From NCBI GenBank assembly GCA_913043025.1, contig CAJWLM010000006.1, positions 1 to 64,000 on the forward strand: a stretch of 64,000 nt of DNA. The letters are read 5' to 3'. Of this stretch, positions 8,249-17,378 are shown piece after piece (positions within the stretch are counted from its first letter, which is position 1; each line of letters opens with the position of its first letter). Below the pieces are notes generated by a model that did no database searches, was not told where the DNA came from, and was given only the letters and a program-made list of their open reading frames with translations. The stretch comes from an uncultured Rhodospirillaceae bacterium (lineage in GTDB: Bacteria; Pseudomonadota; Alphaproteobacteria; UBA8366). Made by a program: the position numbers and the translations under genes.

Positions 8249-9691
8249 ATGATGGCTATTAATGAGTATTGCTTTATCGCAGTGGTCAAACGCGATTGTC
8301 CCACTTGTGAGCTTGTGGTGCCAGTGCTAGAGCAGCTTAGGCATACAGTCACTAACATAAAGATTTATTGTCAGGATGACCCCGATTTTCCGTCCATACC
8401 TGGCGGTGTAATTGACGACAGGACCTTGGAGAACAGTTTCAGATTAGGAATCGATATCGTCCCCACCCTTATTGTTACCAAAGGGAAAAGAGAGATCGAT
8501 CGGACTCACGGATGGAACCGAAGCGGCTGGGAACATATAACTGGGATTAAAGGGTTGGGTCTCGCACTGCCGCCAAATCAACCCGGCTGCGGATCCAAAT
8601 CGACCGAACCGGGAGTACATGAAAAACTTCAGGCAAAGTATGGTGAGATTGGATTTGAGTCGCGCAAGATAGAGTTTTCTGAATGGGATGACCCAGTGGA
8701 GCAAGCTTACGATAGGGGCTGGACAGACGGTCTTCCAATAGTCCCCCCAACCGACGACAGGATTCTTCGAATGCTTGCAGGTACAAATCGCTCCCCCAAT
8801 GAGACACTTGGTCTCATGCCCCCAGATTTTAAGGAGTGCACTATTGAAAAGGTTGCGATTAATGCTGTCATGGCAGGGGCCCGTCCTGAGTATATGCCAG
8901 TCATTCTTGCCTCAACAGAAGCAGCACTCAATCCGAAATTTACTCTTCACGGGGTATTATGTACTTTATTTTTTTCTGGCCCGGTAATTATTGTAAATGG
9001 TCCCATAACTAAATCTATTGGCATGAACTGGGGTCATAATGTTTTTGGTCAAGGAAATCGCGCAAACGCCACCATAGGACGCACTTTGCAGCTGGTTGTA
9101 AGGAATGTAGGCGGTGGACGCCCTGGTGAGATTGATCGTGCTGTTTTTGGCAACCCTGGCAAATATACTTTCTGTTTTGCAGAAGATGAAACTGATCCAG
9201 AATGGGAGCCACTTCATATTTCGCGCGGATGCACAGCGGGCTCTAATGCTGTGACACTTCACCACGGTCATGGCACGCAAGCTTTTGCAGATGACACAGC
9301 ACGGTCAGCTGATCAGCTTGCAAAATCACTTTCTATGTCACTGGTCAATGAGTTGCACCCAAAAAAGGTTCAATGCGCTAATGTAATCGTCGCCATTTCG
9401 CCAGAACATTACAAAATCTACAAGAACGATGGGTGGGGGCGTAAAGACATTGAAGATGCATTACACCACTACACCACCCGACCGGGGTCAGATCTTATAA
9501 AAGGAGCACACGGCATTGATGCGGGAATTGACCCTAAATTGGCTGAAGAAATGGTGCCCAAATTCTGGAGGGACCATGGCATCCTTCTTATTCGGGCCGG
9601 AGGAACAGCAGGATTGCAAACGGCCATTATAGGTGGATGGGGTGGTGGTCGTAACCGTAATGAAATCCAGCCTGTGACCCACCAATTTTAA
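8249..9691 (+). CDS. Thioredoxin-like domain fused to a large conserved domain; UGSC-partner protein
   Basis: 480 residues. Residues 8-100 look like a thioredoxin fold: a CPTC motif at 17-20, and VPT (the cis-Pro site) near 71-73. Residues 113-117 hold GCGSK, a short Cys-Gly-Ser echo of the neighbouring UGSC motif. From about 150 on there is a long domain I do not name: EQAYDRGWTDGLPIVPPT, IEKVAINAVMAGARPEYMP, GNRANATIGR, VGGGRPGEIDRA, GNPGKYTFC, and a Gly-rich end (IIGGWGGGRNRNE). The Arg/Asn/Gly-rich blocks suggest a ligand-binding enzyme domain. AAGG precedes the ATG. The selenoprotein starts 25 bases after the stop, so a shared transcript and joint redox work are likely; this is inference. 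Confidence 0.8.
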   Translation: MMAINEYCFIAVVKRDCPTCELVVPVLEQLRHTVTNIKIYCQDDPDFPSIPGGVIDDRTLENSFRLGIDIVPTLIVTKGKREIDRTHGWNRSGWEHITGIKGLGLALPPNQPGCGSKSTEPGVHEKLQAKYGEIGFESRKIEFSEWDDPVEQAYDRGWTDGLPIVPPTDDRILRMLAGTNRSPNETLGLMPPDFKECTIEKVAINAVMAGARPEYMPVILASTEAALNPKFTLHGVLCTLFFSGPVIIVNGPITKSIGMNWGHNVFGQGNRANATIGRTLQLVVRNVGGGRPGEIDRAVFGNPGKYTFCFAEDETDPEWEPLHISRGCTAGSNAVTLHHGHGTQAFADDTARSADQLAKSLSMSLVNELHPKKVQCANVIVAISPEHYKIYKNDGWGRKDIEDALHHYTTRPGSDLIKGAHGIDAGIDPKLAEEMVPKFWRDHGILLIRAGGTAGLQTAIIGGWGGGRNRNEIQPVTHQF

Positions 9692-9716
9692 CTTGTTACA
9701 CAACCATGGAGTAGTC

Positions 9717-10250
9717 ATGCACAAAACGCAATTCCTACGGGATCCTACCAGCGAAGCCTCAACAACGCTGCGTAAACCAACATGTTTTCCAGAAAATATT
9801 GAGAAAAGGACCATCGCGCTTCTGGATATTGCCAAGGAACGGTCCGACGAGTTTCTCGATCATATTGAATCCAAATTTACAGAGAAGGGAATTAAAGTGA
9901 GGCGGTATCGTAAAGCTAGCAATTCAAAAAATGCTGACCTCTTAACCATTCAGTCTATCGTACGCGAAGCGGATATTGTTGTTGAAAGTCTCGCAGATTG
10001 AGGATCTTGCACATCGTGCAGTTTGCATGATTTGAATGCTCTTGATAAGTTAAAGATCCCTGGTTTGCTTGTAGCAACGACTGAGTTTGTATCAGCAGCA
10101 AAGGCGCAAGCGAAATCCCTTGGCTTTGAACCTGCTACGGTATGGGTTGAACACCCTATCCAAAACCGTACCAAAAAAGAATTAAAGATGATTGCGTATA
10201 AAGCTTTCGATTCAATAATTAAAACCCTCCCATATGTCGCAACAGAATGA
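9717..10250 (+). CDS. UGSC-family selenoprotein (in-frame TGA read as selenocysteine)
   Basis: 177 residues when TGA at 9999-10001 is read as Sec95. The frame continues open for 82 codons after the TGA and gives the motif D-U-G-S-C-T-S-C (95-101), the defining UGSC motif of a known bacterial (seleno)protein family with Cys (CGSC) homologues. Before it, VREADIVVESLAD; after it, GLLVATTEFVSAAKAQAKSLGF and WVEHPIQNRT, both typical. Start ATG 9717 has GGAG at 9708-9711. The true stop overlaps the next ATG (ATGA, 10247-10250), as expected of a genuine gene end. A hairpin sits after the TGA. Standard annotation would split this into a 94-residue ORF and a downstream fragment. A redox or reductase-like role with the upstream thioredoxin-like protein is inferred. 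Confidence 0.9.
10013..10031 (+). promoter_or_regulatory. Candidate bacterial SECIS hairpin of the UGSC gene
   Basis: Immediately downstream of TGA 9999-10001, ATCGTGCA (10013-10020) pairs with TGCATGAT (10024-10031) as 8 bp including one G-U, closing a GTT loop at 10021-10023. The loop begins with G and starts 19 nt after the TGA, within the 16-37 nt window usual for bacterial SECIS loops recognised by SelB. The tip TGCA-loop-TGCA resembles that of E. coli fdhF. Seen directly; SelB binding is inferred. Confidence 0.7.
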
Positions 10251-11044
10251 AATCAGATAATATCAATGAAGCGGCGACCATTTTGGAGGAACATCGCCTT
10301 GCTAATACTGCGCTCGACAAGTTAGGTAGCAGTGTACGCCCATTAGATATGGAAGCAGCATACAAAGTTCAGAATAGCCTAAATGATAAACTTAGCCGAA
10401 GCCGCCTGGGCAGCAGGTCCGGCTATAAAATTGGCTGCACCACTCCGATTCTTCGACAGTACATGGATATACACGAGCCCATATATGGCGAAATTTTTAG
10501 TTCTACTATTTTCAGGGACTCAGCAGTTTTGGATTTAGCCGATTATGTCGAATTAGGAATTGAAACAGAAATGGCCGTCCTGTTAGATACTGATCTTCCC
10601 AAGAACGGATATCCCTGCGATTTTGAGCGGATTGCTAACGCTATAGATTCCGTCATGATATCCATAGAGCTTGTTGACGCGAGGTATAAGGATTTCAAGG
10701 CCCTAGATACGCCAACCTTGACAGCCGACAATTTTTTTAATGCTGGTGTCGTCCTAGGTCCACCCATCGCAGACTGGCACAAGCTCGACCTTGCCTCTTT
10801 AGAAGCATTTGTTACACTAAATTCAAAAGAATTAGACTGTGGAAATAGTTCGTTGATTATGGGACATCCACTAAACGCTCTTACATGGCTTGCAAATAAA
10901 CTTTGCGAACAAGGTCACATGCTTAAAGGCGGCAATATTGTCACTTTGGGCTCGATGGTAGTAACTCATTGGGCAAAACCGGGCGATACATTACACCATC
11001 ATATCGCTGGACTTGGATCTGTCTCAGTTACGGTAAAAGGTTAA
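10247..11044 (+). CDS. 2-keto-4-pentenoate hydratase / fumarylacetoacetate hydrolase-family protein
   Basis: 265-residue soluble enzyme of the MhpD/FAH superfamily, expected to hydrate or decarboxylate 2-oxo acids from meta-cleavage routes. Features: GYKIGCTTP near residues 59-67, the metal-binding E-x-E site in VELGIETEMAVLL near 100-112, a IELVDARY near 142-149, and a terminal LKGGNIVTLGSMVVTHWAKPGD. The ATG overlaps the TGA of the selenoprotein by four bases, so translation is coupled and the three genes from 8249 are one unit. The substrate is unknown; a role in aromatic or dicarboxylic acid breakdown is inferred. Confidence 0.85.
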   Translation: MKSDNINEAATILEEHRLANTALDKLGSSVRPLDMEAAYKVQNSLNDKLSRSRLGSRSGYKIGCTTPILRQYMDIHEPIYGEIFSSTIFRDSAVLDLADYVELGIETEMAVLLDTDLPKNGYPCDFERIANAIDSVMISIELVDARYKDFKALDTPTLTADNFFNAGVVLGPPIADWHKLDLASLEAFVTLNSKELDCGNSSLIMGHPLNALTWLANKLCEQGHMLKGGNIVTLGSMVVTHWAKPGDTLHHHIAGLGSVSVTVKG

Positions 11045-11148
11045 TTATCTTTTATGCAGAATTTTTTTTATCAGCGAACCCCTTGCTTAGTTGAAGCCGA
11101 GCGTCTTTATTCTTGTTAACTAACTAAAAAATTACGGAAGGGAAACTC

Positions 11149-11892
11149 ATGTCTTACGAGAGTATGATTGCAGAGATGATAATTCTAGACGGTCACAACA
11201 ATGATCCCATCCAGGCTTATACTGCCCGCCCTATGGGGCCCGGTCCATTCCCTGGAATAGTACTGATACATCATTTGCCAGGATGGGATGAATGGTACCG
11301 CGAAGCAACACGTAAATTTGCACACCACGGCTATGCAGCGATAAGTCCTAATCTTTACGAACGCGCCGGAGAGGGCAGCGCAGAAGATGTTGCTGCCAAG
11401 GTACGTGCGGAAGGGGGCGTTTCAGATGCCCAAATGGTTGGAGACGTAGACGCCGCAATGGACTGGCTTAAATCTCAGCAATTCTCTACAGGTAAAGCAG
11501 CCGTTTTCGGCACGTGTTCTGGCGGCCGCCACGCTGTAATTTATTGTTCAAAAACCGACAAAGCGGATGCATGCCTAGATCTCTGGGGAGGTCGTGTAGT
11601 GATGGATGAAGAGGACCTAAATGAAAAGTTACCTCAAGCTCCTATAGATATGACTGCGGATCTTGACTGTCCTATTCTTGCCTTGTTTGGGAATGAGGAT
11701 CAAGCACCCAGTGCTGAGCAAGTAGATCAACATGAAAAGAAACTTAAGGAACACGGGAAAACCTATGAATTTCACCGGTATGACGGCGCGGGGCACGGTT
11801 TTTTTTACTACAACAGGCCTCTTCACCGAGTTGAACAATGCAATGATGGCTGGGAAAAATTATTCACCTTTGTAAAAAAGCATGTCGGATAA
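11149..11892 (+). CDS. Dienelactone hydrolase family protein
   Basis: 247-residue alpha/beta hydrolase with a cysteine nucleophile: FGTCSGGRHAV around Cys123 (the G-x-C-x-G elbow of dienelactone hydrolases), an acid in ALFGNEDQAPS near residue 186, and a catalytic His in DGAGHGFF near 209. HHLPGWDEWYREATRKFA near residues 41-58 supplies the oxyanion region. Hydrolysis of a lactone or small ester, possibly the step after a ring-cleavage hydratase like the gene upstream, fits the setting. A GGAAGGGAAA stretch precedes the ATG. The DUF6295 gene follows 21 bases after the stop. Confidence 0.88.
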   Translation: MSYESMIAEMIILDGHNNDPIQAYTARPMGPGPFPGIVLIHHLPGWDEWYREATRKFAHHGYAAISPNLYERAGEGSAEDVAAKVRAEGGVSDAQMVGDVDAAMDWLKSQQFSTGKAAVFGTCSGGRHAVIYCSKTDKADACLDLWGGRVVMDEEDLNEKLPQAPIDMTADLDCPILALFGNEDQAPSAEQVDQHEKKLKEHGKTYEFHRYDGAGHGFFYYNRPLHRVEQCNDGWEKLFTFVKKHVG

Positions 11893-11913
11893 ATATTTAG
11901 GGGAACTTTGAAA

Positions 11914-12210
11914 ATGTGCACATCAATACTTGAGTTGGTAGCCTGCGATGGGTCAGGCAAGAGTCCAGAAGGATGGGTCAACCTCACACATGCTGCGATC
12001 TCATATGACCATCCCCATCACGCCATGCTGAATGACGCTGTGACTATAGACTTCGTAAATGAAGGTCTTGGAGCCGGAACTCGCGTGGGTGTTGAGTTGG
12101 ACTTGAAATCAGCCAAAGCACTTTATGAGGCATTGGGGAAAGTGATTGTAGATGTAGAGGAGAATGTAAAGTCACGACCACGCTCTAATGACGTTATGAA
12201 GGCAGCATAA
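11914..12210 (+). CDS. DUF6295 family protein
   Basis: 98 residues starting MCTSILELVACDGSGKS, with a GW-x-N-L-x-x-A core and DHP at about residues 33-35, and a RVGVELDLKSAKALYEAL helix. This matches DUF6295, small proteins of unknown function often beside hydrolase or catabolic genes. Start ATG 11914 has AGGGGA about nine bases upstream; the TTG at 11908 is rejected. It ends a plus-strand run and faces gatB. A small-protein binding role is only a guess. Confidence 0.75.
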   Translation: MCTSILELVACDGSGKSPEGWVNLTHAAISYDHPHHAMLNDAVTIDFVNEGLGAGTRVGVELDLKSAKALYEALGKVIVDVEENVKSRPRSNDVMKAA

Positions 12211-12320
12211 TTTTCCATCGTTTTTCAAGACCTGGAAGTGATTAAGTACACTCCTAGAAAAATTCTCCCTTTGGAGGAAAACGGCAAACTTTTGAAAGAT
12301 TTTTTTGCTACCTTTGGTGC

Positions 12321-13775
12321 CTAATCTTTTAACTTATTGCGAAGTAATTCATTTACCGCTTTTGGATTTGCTTTACCCGCAGTCGCTTGCATTACCTGTC
12401 CGACGAACCAACCTATAGCTTTCGAATTACCGCCTCGAACCTCATCCGCATTTTTCGGGTTTTCCGCAATTATTTTATCTACGATTATTTCGATGGCCCC
12501 AGCATCAGTTATCTGCTTAAGACCCTCTGATTCGACAATTTCATTTGCATCGCTACCCGTTCGCCACATTTTTTCAAAAACTTCCTTTGCCGTCCGCCCA
12601 GATATTGTATTGTTGGTGATCAAATCGATAAGCTCGCCAAGTTTTTTAGCACTAACTGGAGCTTCCTTTAATGTAAGGTCATTTTTTTTAAGGTGGCCGA
12701 ATAATTCACCTGTAATCCAGTTAGCAACTTGTTTTGGGTCACGGTTTTTCGCTACAGAATCAAAGTAATCACCGGTATCACGCTCAGCCACAAGTACACT
12801 CGCATCATAGACACTCAGTCCATAATCAGCGACAAAGCGTTTTTTCCGGATATCTGGAAGCTCAGGGAGATCTGCTTTCAATTCATCGACATATGATTGC
12901 TCCAAATCAAGTGGTAACAAATCTGGATCTGGAAAGTACCGATAGTCATGGGCGTCTTCTTTCGAACGCATTAATCGTGTTTCGTCGCGATCCGGGTCAT
13001 ACAGCCGTGTCTCTTGATCTATTATGTCTCCATTCTCAAGAATTTCAATTTGGCGACGTGCCTCAAAATTGATTGCTTGACGAACGAAACGTAAGGAGTT
13101 CACATTTTTTATCTCACACCGCGTGCCGAGCTTGTCGCCAGGGTTTCGCACCGAAACATTTACGTCTGCTCTCATACTTCCATTCTGCATATTACCATCG
13201 CAAGCCCCGATATAACGGAGTATGGAGCGTAACTTTGCGATATACGCAACAGCTTCATCTGCTGAACTCATGTCTGGCTTCGATACGATCTCCATCAAAG
13301 TTACCCCGGAGCGGTTCAAATCAATGTATGATTTTGTAGGATGAAGATCGTGCAATGATTTTCCTGCATCCTGCTCCAAATGCAGCCGTTCGATCCCGAT
13401 AGTCTTACCACCGCCGTCTGGCAGATCAATTTCAACAGCGCCTTCTCCGACAATGGGTAATTCGTATTGAGAAATCTGATAGCCCTGTGGAAGGTCTGGG
13501 TAAAAATAATTCTTTCGAGCGAATACTGATCTCAAATTTATAATTGCATTGACCGCAAGACCGGTACGCACAGCTTGCCGCACACTTTCTTCATTTAACA
13601 CGGGTAGCATCCCTGGCATCGCGGCATCTACAAAGCTAACCTGTGAGTTTGGTTCCGCACCGAATTCAGCCGTCGCGCCCGAGAAAAGCTTTGATCCAGC
13701 TAAAACCTGGGCGTGGACTTCCAGACCAATGACCACTTCCCACTCATCCTTAGTACCTTTTAATATTTCACCCAT
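12321..13775 (-). CDS. gatB: Asp-tRNA(Asn)/Glu-tRNA(Gln) amidotransferase subunit B
   Basis: 484 residues. Starts in the family's [14 protein letters not shown] block, then [34 protein letters not shown], and the C-terminal YqeY-like tRNA-binding domain ending [20 protein letters not shown]. It transfers ammonia generated by GatA onto misacylated Glu-tRNA(Gln) or Asp-tRNA(Asn) in the cytosol. Read from the minus strand as the third gene of gatC-gatA-gatB, separated from gatA by 193 bases. Full length and unbroken. Confidence 0.97.
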   Translation of the reverse strand: MGEILKGTKDEWEVVIGLEVHAQVLAGSKLFSGATAEFGAEPNSQVSFVDAAMPGMLPVLNEESVRQAVRTGLAVNAIINLRSVFARKNYFYPDLPQGYQISQYELPIVGEGAVEIDLPDGGGKTIGIERLHLEQDAGKSLHDLHPTKSYIDLNRSGVTLMEIVSKPDMSSADEAVAYIAKLRSILRYIGACDGNMQNGSMRADVNVSVRNPGDKLGTRCEIKNVNSLRFVRQAINFEARRQIEILENGDIIDQETRLYDPDRDETRLMRSKEDAHDYRYFPDPDLLPLDLEQSYVDELKADLPELPDIRKKRFVADYGLSVYDASVLVAERDTGDYFDSVAKNRDPKQVANWITGELFGHLKKNDLTLKEAPVSAKKLGELIDLITNNTISGRTAKEVFEKMWRTGSDANEIVESEGLKQITDAGAIEIIVDKIIAENPKNADEVRGGNSKAIGWFVGQVMQATAGKANPKAVNELLRNKLKD

Positions 13776-13968
13776 TTTAATCTCTAATTATGTTCCGGCG
13801 TGCTAATAACGAATGAAACTGGTATTTAGTATCAATGTTCTCAATTTTGAAAAGTAGTTTCAATTAAATTTACGTTCTCAGGTATATTAAAATATTTGTT
13901 CACCTAAGGCCAAAAAATCCAGCCATTAACCTTCGTGTCCTGAAAAGCAAACAACCATATTTTATGTT

Positions 13969-15441
13969 TCAAGCTGCTAATGTTGGTTTCTCTTTGAAGT
14001 TAGCAGCCAACTCCAATATTCCAGCTCCTCGGAATAATAATTCTTCATCGAATGGCTTAGCTATTAATTGCAAGCCAAGGGGTAAGCCATCTGAAGAAAG
14101 ACCTGCTGGCACCGATATAGCCGGTAGGCCTGCCATACTAGCGGGTACAGTAAAGATATCATTTAAATACATTGCAATCGGATCGTTCATTTTTTCTCCT
14201 TGAACGAATGCAGCACTTGGTGCCGTAGGGGTTAGCAATAGATCGACAGTCTTCCAACTATTCCTAAAATCAGCGGCAATTTTGGTGCGTACCTTCTGAG
14301 CTTTTAAATAATAGGCATCGTAGTAACCTGCAGAAAGGACATAGGTGCCAATCATTATTCTTCGCCGTACTTCCCTCCCAAACCCCTCAGCACGCGTATT
14401 TTCATACATTTCTTGCAGGTCCTTGCCCTCAATACGGATCCCATAACGAACGCCATCATATCGCGCTAAATTTGAGGAGGCCTCGGCCGGAGCTACAATG
14501 TAATAGGTAGGCAAAGCATACTTAGTATGCGGTAGACTTACGTCTACAACCTCCGCTCCAGCCTCTTTAAACCAAGTGATACCTTGATCCCAAATGGATC
14601 GAATTTCCTCCGGCATCCCCTCCAAGAAGTATTCTTTCGGAACACCCACTCGCACACCTTTTACATCCTTCTCAAGAGAGGCTTCGTATTCAGGCACCCC
14701 AATGTCAACACAAGTAGAATCTTTTGCGTCATACCCAGCCATCTCTTCTAGCATAATTGCACTATCTCGCACTGTGCGCGTAAGCGGTCCTGCTTGATCA
14801 AGAGATGAAGCAAAAGCAATCATACCCCAGCGCGAACAACGCCCGTATGTCGGCTTCATACCAACAACACCGCAAAAACTTGCAGGTTGACGAATTGACC
14901 CTCCAGTGTCTGTACCAAGAGCCCCCATGACTGTTCGCGCTGCGACAGCAGCTGCAGACCCACCCGATGATCCACCTGGAACCAACTTCACTTTCGGTTC
15001 ATTGGCACGCTGCCATGGATTTGTCACAGGGCCGTAGTAACTGGTCTCATTTGATGATCCCATAGCAAATTCGTCCATGTTCGTTTTGCCAAGCATCACG
15101 GCGCCCGCATCCCATAGATTTTTAGTGACGGTTGACTCGTAACAAGGTGTAAATCCCGTTAGTATTTTACTCGCAGCGGATGCCATTACGCCGTGGGTGC
15201 AAAATAAGTCTTTTACACCGATTGGAATACCTTCCAGCTTACCTTGGTTGCCCGACAAGCGTTGAGTGTCTGATTCTTTAGCTTTTGACAAAGCCTTTTC
15301 GCAAGTTTCAGTGATAAACAAGTTGAGGCTGGAAGTTGCCTCCATAGCTCTAATATGCGCTTCTGTTAATTCTACCGATGAAATATCTCCAGCATTGAGC
15401 ATATTTCGGGCTTCAGCAATAGTGAGATCAGTTAAGATCAT
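13969..15441 (-). CDS. gatA: Glu-tRNA(Gln)/Asp-tRNA(Asn) amidotransferase subunit A
   Basis: 490-residue glutaminase of the amidase-signature family. The Ser-cisSer-Lys triad is visible: Lys in IPIGVKDLF near residue 77, and the Gly/Ser-rich [13 protein letters not shown] and [16 protein letters not shown] blocks near 154-192. It supplies ammonia from glutamine to GatB. The ATG overlaps the gatC stop by one base (TAATG), so the two are translationally coupled. Normal length for the family. Confidence 0.97.
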   Translation of the reverse strand: MILTDLTIAEARNMLNAGDISSVELTEAHIRAMEATSSLNLFITETCEKALSKAKESDTQRLSGNQGKLEGIPIGVKDLFCTHGVMASAASKILTGFTPCYESTVTKNLWDAGAVMLGKTNMDEFAMGSSNETSYYGPVTNPWQRANEPKVKLVPGGSSGGSAAAVAARTVMGALGTDTGGSIRQPASFCGVVGMKPTYGRCSRWGMIAFASSLDQAGPLTRTVRDSAIMLEEMAGYDAKDSTCVDIGVPEYEASLEKDVKGVRVGVPKEYFLEGMPEEIRSIWDQGITWFKEAGAEVVDVSLPHTKYALPTYYIVAPAEASSNLARYDGVRYGIRIEGKDLQEMYENTRAEGFGREVRRRIMIGTYVLSAGYYDAYYLKAQKVRTKIAADFRNSWKTVDLLLTPTAPSAAFVQGEKMNDPIAMYLNDIFTVPASMAGLPAISVPAGLSSDGLPLGLQLIAKPFDEELLFRGAGILELAANFKEKPTLAA

Positions 15442-15728
15442 TATTCGACGACCTTTGGCACGGTAAAAAAATGCTCAACGGCCTCTGGGGCATTAGCAGT
15501 AATTTTCTTGGGATATCCTCCGTCATTCGGATTATCTTTCCGCAATGTTGCTGATGCTTGGACCACAGAGGTCATTGGATCAACGTCATTAGTATCGACT
15601 TTATCTAACTCTTCAATCCAATCAAAAATATTTGATAATTCAGATGCCAGCTCTTCTCTCTCTTCAGCAGAGACCCTTATGCGTGCCAAGTGTGCAATTT
15701 TCTGAATAGTCTTGTGGTCAACACTCAT
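15441..15728 (-). CDS. gatC: Glu-tRNA(Gln)/Asp-tRNA(Asn) amidotransferase subunit C
   Basis: 95-residue GatC, the belt-like peptide that stabilises GatA-Gat[21 protein letters not shown] at the start, [19 protein letters not shown], and the terminal [13 protein letters not shown]. The start at 15728 replaces an upstream in-frame codon because homologues begin at MSVD. First gene of gatCA(B), divergent from ruvX across 85 bases that must hold both promoters. Confidence 0.95.
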   Translation of the reverse strand: MSVDHKTIQKIAHLARIRVSAEEREELASELSNIFDWIEELDKVDTNDVDPMTSVVQASATLRKDNPNDGGYPKKITANAPEAVEHFFTVPKVVE

Positions 15729-15813
15729 AATCAACGCAATCCCAAGTAGCAAAATCTAGTGAAGGCTGGCAATCACCCTTGCAAGCATTAATATCAATAC
15801 CGTAAGCTTCGTT

Positions 15814-16305
15814 ATGACAATAGAAAAATTAATCACTTTAGCTAAAAAAAAACCTAAAAATGGTCGTTGGCTTGGTGTTGACCTCGGGTCTAAGACACTA
15901 GGACTAGCTATTACCGATCCAAATTTAATTATTGCAACTCCTTTAAAAACACTTCCGCGAATTAAGTTTTCAAAAGACTTGCCTAATCTCCAAAGAGTGA
16001 TTGTTGAGCACACTGTAAGTAGTTTTGTATTTGGCCTTCCAACTAATATGAACGGCGAAGAAGGTCGGCGTGCTCAAGCAACTCGTGATTTCGTGTCTAA
16101 TTTATCGACACATATAAATCTTCCAGTTGTTTTCTGGGACGAGCGCCTTTCAACCGCTGCGGTTCAAAGATTAATGATTGATGAAGCTAATCTTAGCCGA
16201 CAAAAAAGGGCTCGTTCTGTGGATAAAATGGCAGCGGCTTTTATCTTGCAGGGCGCACTCGATGCGTTAAAAAATCGTATATCAGAGACACAAAATCGCA
16301 ATTAA
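15814..16305 (+). CDS. ruvX: YqgF/RuvX Holliday-junction resolvase-like nuclease
   Basis: 163 residues of RNase H-fold: GRWLGVDLGSKTLGLAITD (first catalytic Asp) near residues 18-36, FGLPTNMNGEEGRRAQATRDF near 74-94, WDERLST near 109-115 and a final VDKMAAAFILQGALD. Members process 16S rRNA 5' ends or resolve junctions. The N-terminus is about 15 residues longer than in some homologues and lysine rich. Upstream of pyrB by 86 bases. Confidence 0.93.
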   Translation: MTIEKLITLAKKKPKNGRWLGVDLGSKTLGLAITDPNLIIATPLKTLPRIKFSKDLPNLQRVIVEHTVSSFVFGLPTNMNGEEGRRAQATRDFVSNLSTHINLPVVFWDERLSTAAVQRLMIDEANLSRQKRARSVDKMAAAFILQGALDALKNRISETQNRN

Positions 16306-16391
16306 GATAAACCCCTGCAATACAAAAATATTGAATTTGAATTTAAAGACCCTTGCCACCTCACCAACTTCGCCGTTATACATTTGTTTTA

Positions 16392-17378
16392 ATGGCCTCA
16401 AAGCGGAAAGCGGTTGAACGTCCGCAAACCCCCCCTGCTCACGCATTTCCCCACAAACATCTTTTGGGGATAGAAGGGCTTAGTCCACAAGAAATTCAAA
16501 TACTATTAGATCTTGCAGATTCTTATGTTGAGCAAAATAGAGCTGAGAACAAAAAAACCGATCTATTGCGTGGGCGCACTCTAATCAATTTATTCTTCGA
16601 GAATTCAACCAGGACTAGAACCTCTTTCGAACTTGCCGGGAAAAGACTCGGTGGAGATACTATCAATATGGCTGTTTCTACTAGTTCCATAAAAAAAGGC
16701 GAGACACTAATTGATACCGCAATGACACTGAATGCAATGCATCCAGATATCTTATGCGTTCGCCATCCACATTCTGGAGCAGTACAGTTACTTTCAGAGA
16801 AGGTAAACTGCTCGGTGGTTAATGGGGGAGACGGCACTCATGAACACCCCACTCAAGCATTACTGGATGCACAAACAATTCGGCGAAGGTACGGGAAAAT
16901 AGAGGGGCTGACCGTAGCGATTTCCGGCGACGTCTTGCACAGCCGTGTCGCACGATCAAATATGTATCTTTTGACCACAATGGGTGCAAAAGTGCGCCTC
17001 GTCGCCCCACCTACGCTCCTCCCCAAAGACGTTGAAAGGTACGGCGTACATGTATTTAACAACCTCGAAGATGGAATCTCTGGTTGTGATATAGTAATGA
17101 TGTTGCGACTTCAAACCGAACGTATGCAGGGTATGTACGTTCCATCGATACGAGAATATTTTCGTTTCTACGGATTAACCAAAGAAAAACTCAATGCCGC
17201 CAACCCTGATGCGCTCGTGATGCACCCCGGGCCTATGAACCGCGGTGTGGAGATCGACAGTGAATTAGCTGACGATATAGATCGATCTCTCATAAGAGAG
17301 CAGGTTGAAATGGGAGTAGCAGTGCGAATGGCTGTATTTGAAGTTTTAACGCGCAACAAAATGAATAAAATTCAATGA
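16392..17378 (+). CDS. pyrB: Aspartate carbamoyltransferase catalytic subunit
   Basis: 328 residues catalysing carbamoyl phosphate plus aspartate to carbamoyl aspartate. Motifs: [21 protein letters not shown] (carbamoyl-phosphate loop), [14 protein letters not shown], and [12 protein letters not shown] near the C-terminus. The start at ATG 16392 ([11 protein letters not shown]) is chosen over a TTG thirteen codons upstream. Its stop overlaps the pyrC start by four bases (ATGA), so the two are co-translated. No pyrI is present; this is the alphaproteobacterial type that pairs with a DHOase-like protein. Confidence 0.96.
   Translation: MASKRKAVERPQTPPAHAFPHKHLLGIEGLSPQEIQILLDLADSYVEQNRAENKKTDLLRGRTLINLFFENSTRTRTSFELAGKRLGGDTINMAVSTSSIKKGETLIDTAMTLNAMHPDILCVRHPHSGAVQLLSEKVNCSVVNGGDGTHEHPTQALLDAQTIRRRYGKIEGLTVAISGDVLHSRVARSNMYLLTTMGAKVRLVAPPTLLPKDVERYGVHVFNNLEDGISGCDIVMMLRLQTERMQGMYVPSIREYFRFYGLTKEKLNAANPDALVMHPGPMNRGVEIDSELADDIDRSLIREQVEMGVAVRMAVFEVLTRNKMNKIQ

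Noticed and set aside
10023-10250. A separate ORF starting at TTG 10023
   Set aside because: It is the same frame as the UGSC gene after its TGA, with the start inside the motif region and no ribosome site.
12211-12320. Hairpin and T-run between DUF6295 and gatB as terminator
   Set aside because: The 6-bp hairpin (TTCTCC/GGAGGAA) is not followed directly by Ts; the T-run is about 35 bases on.
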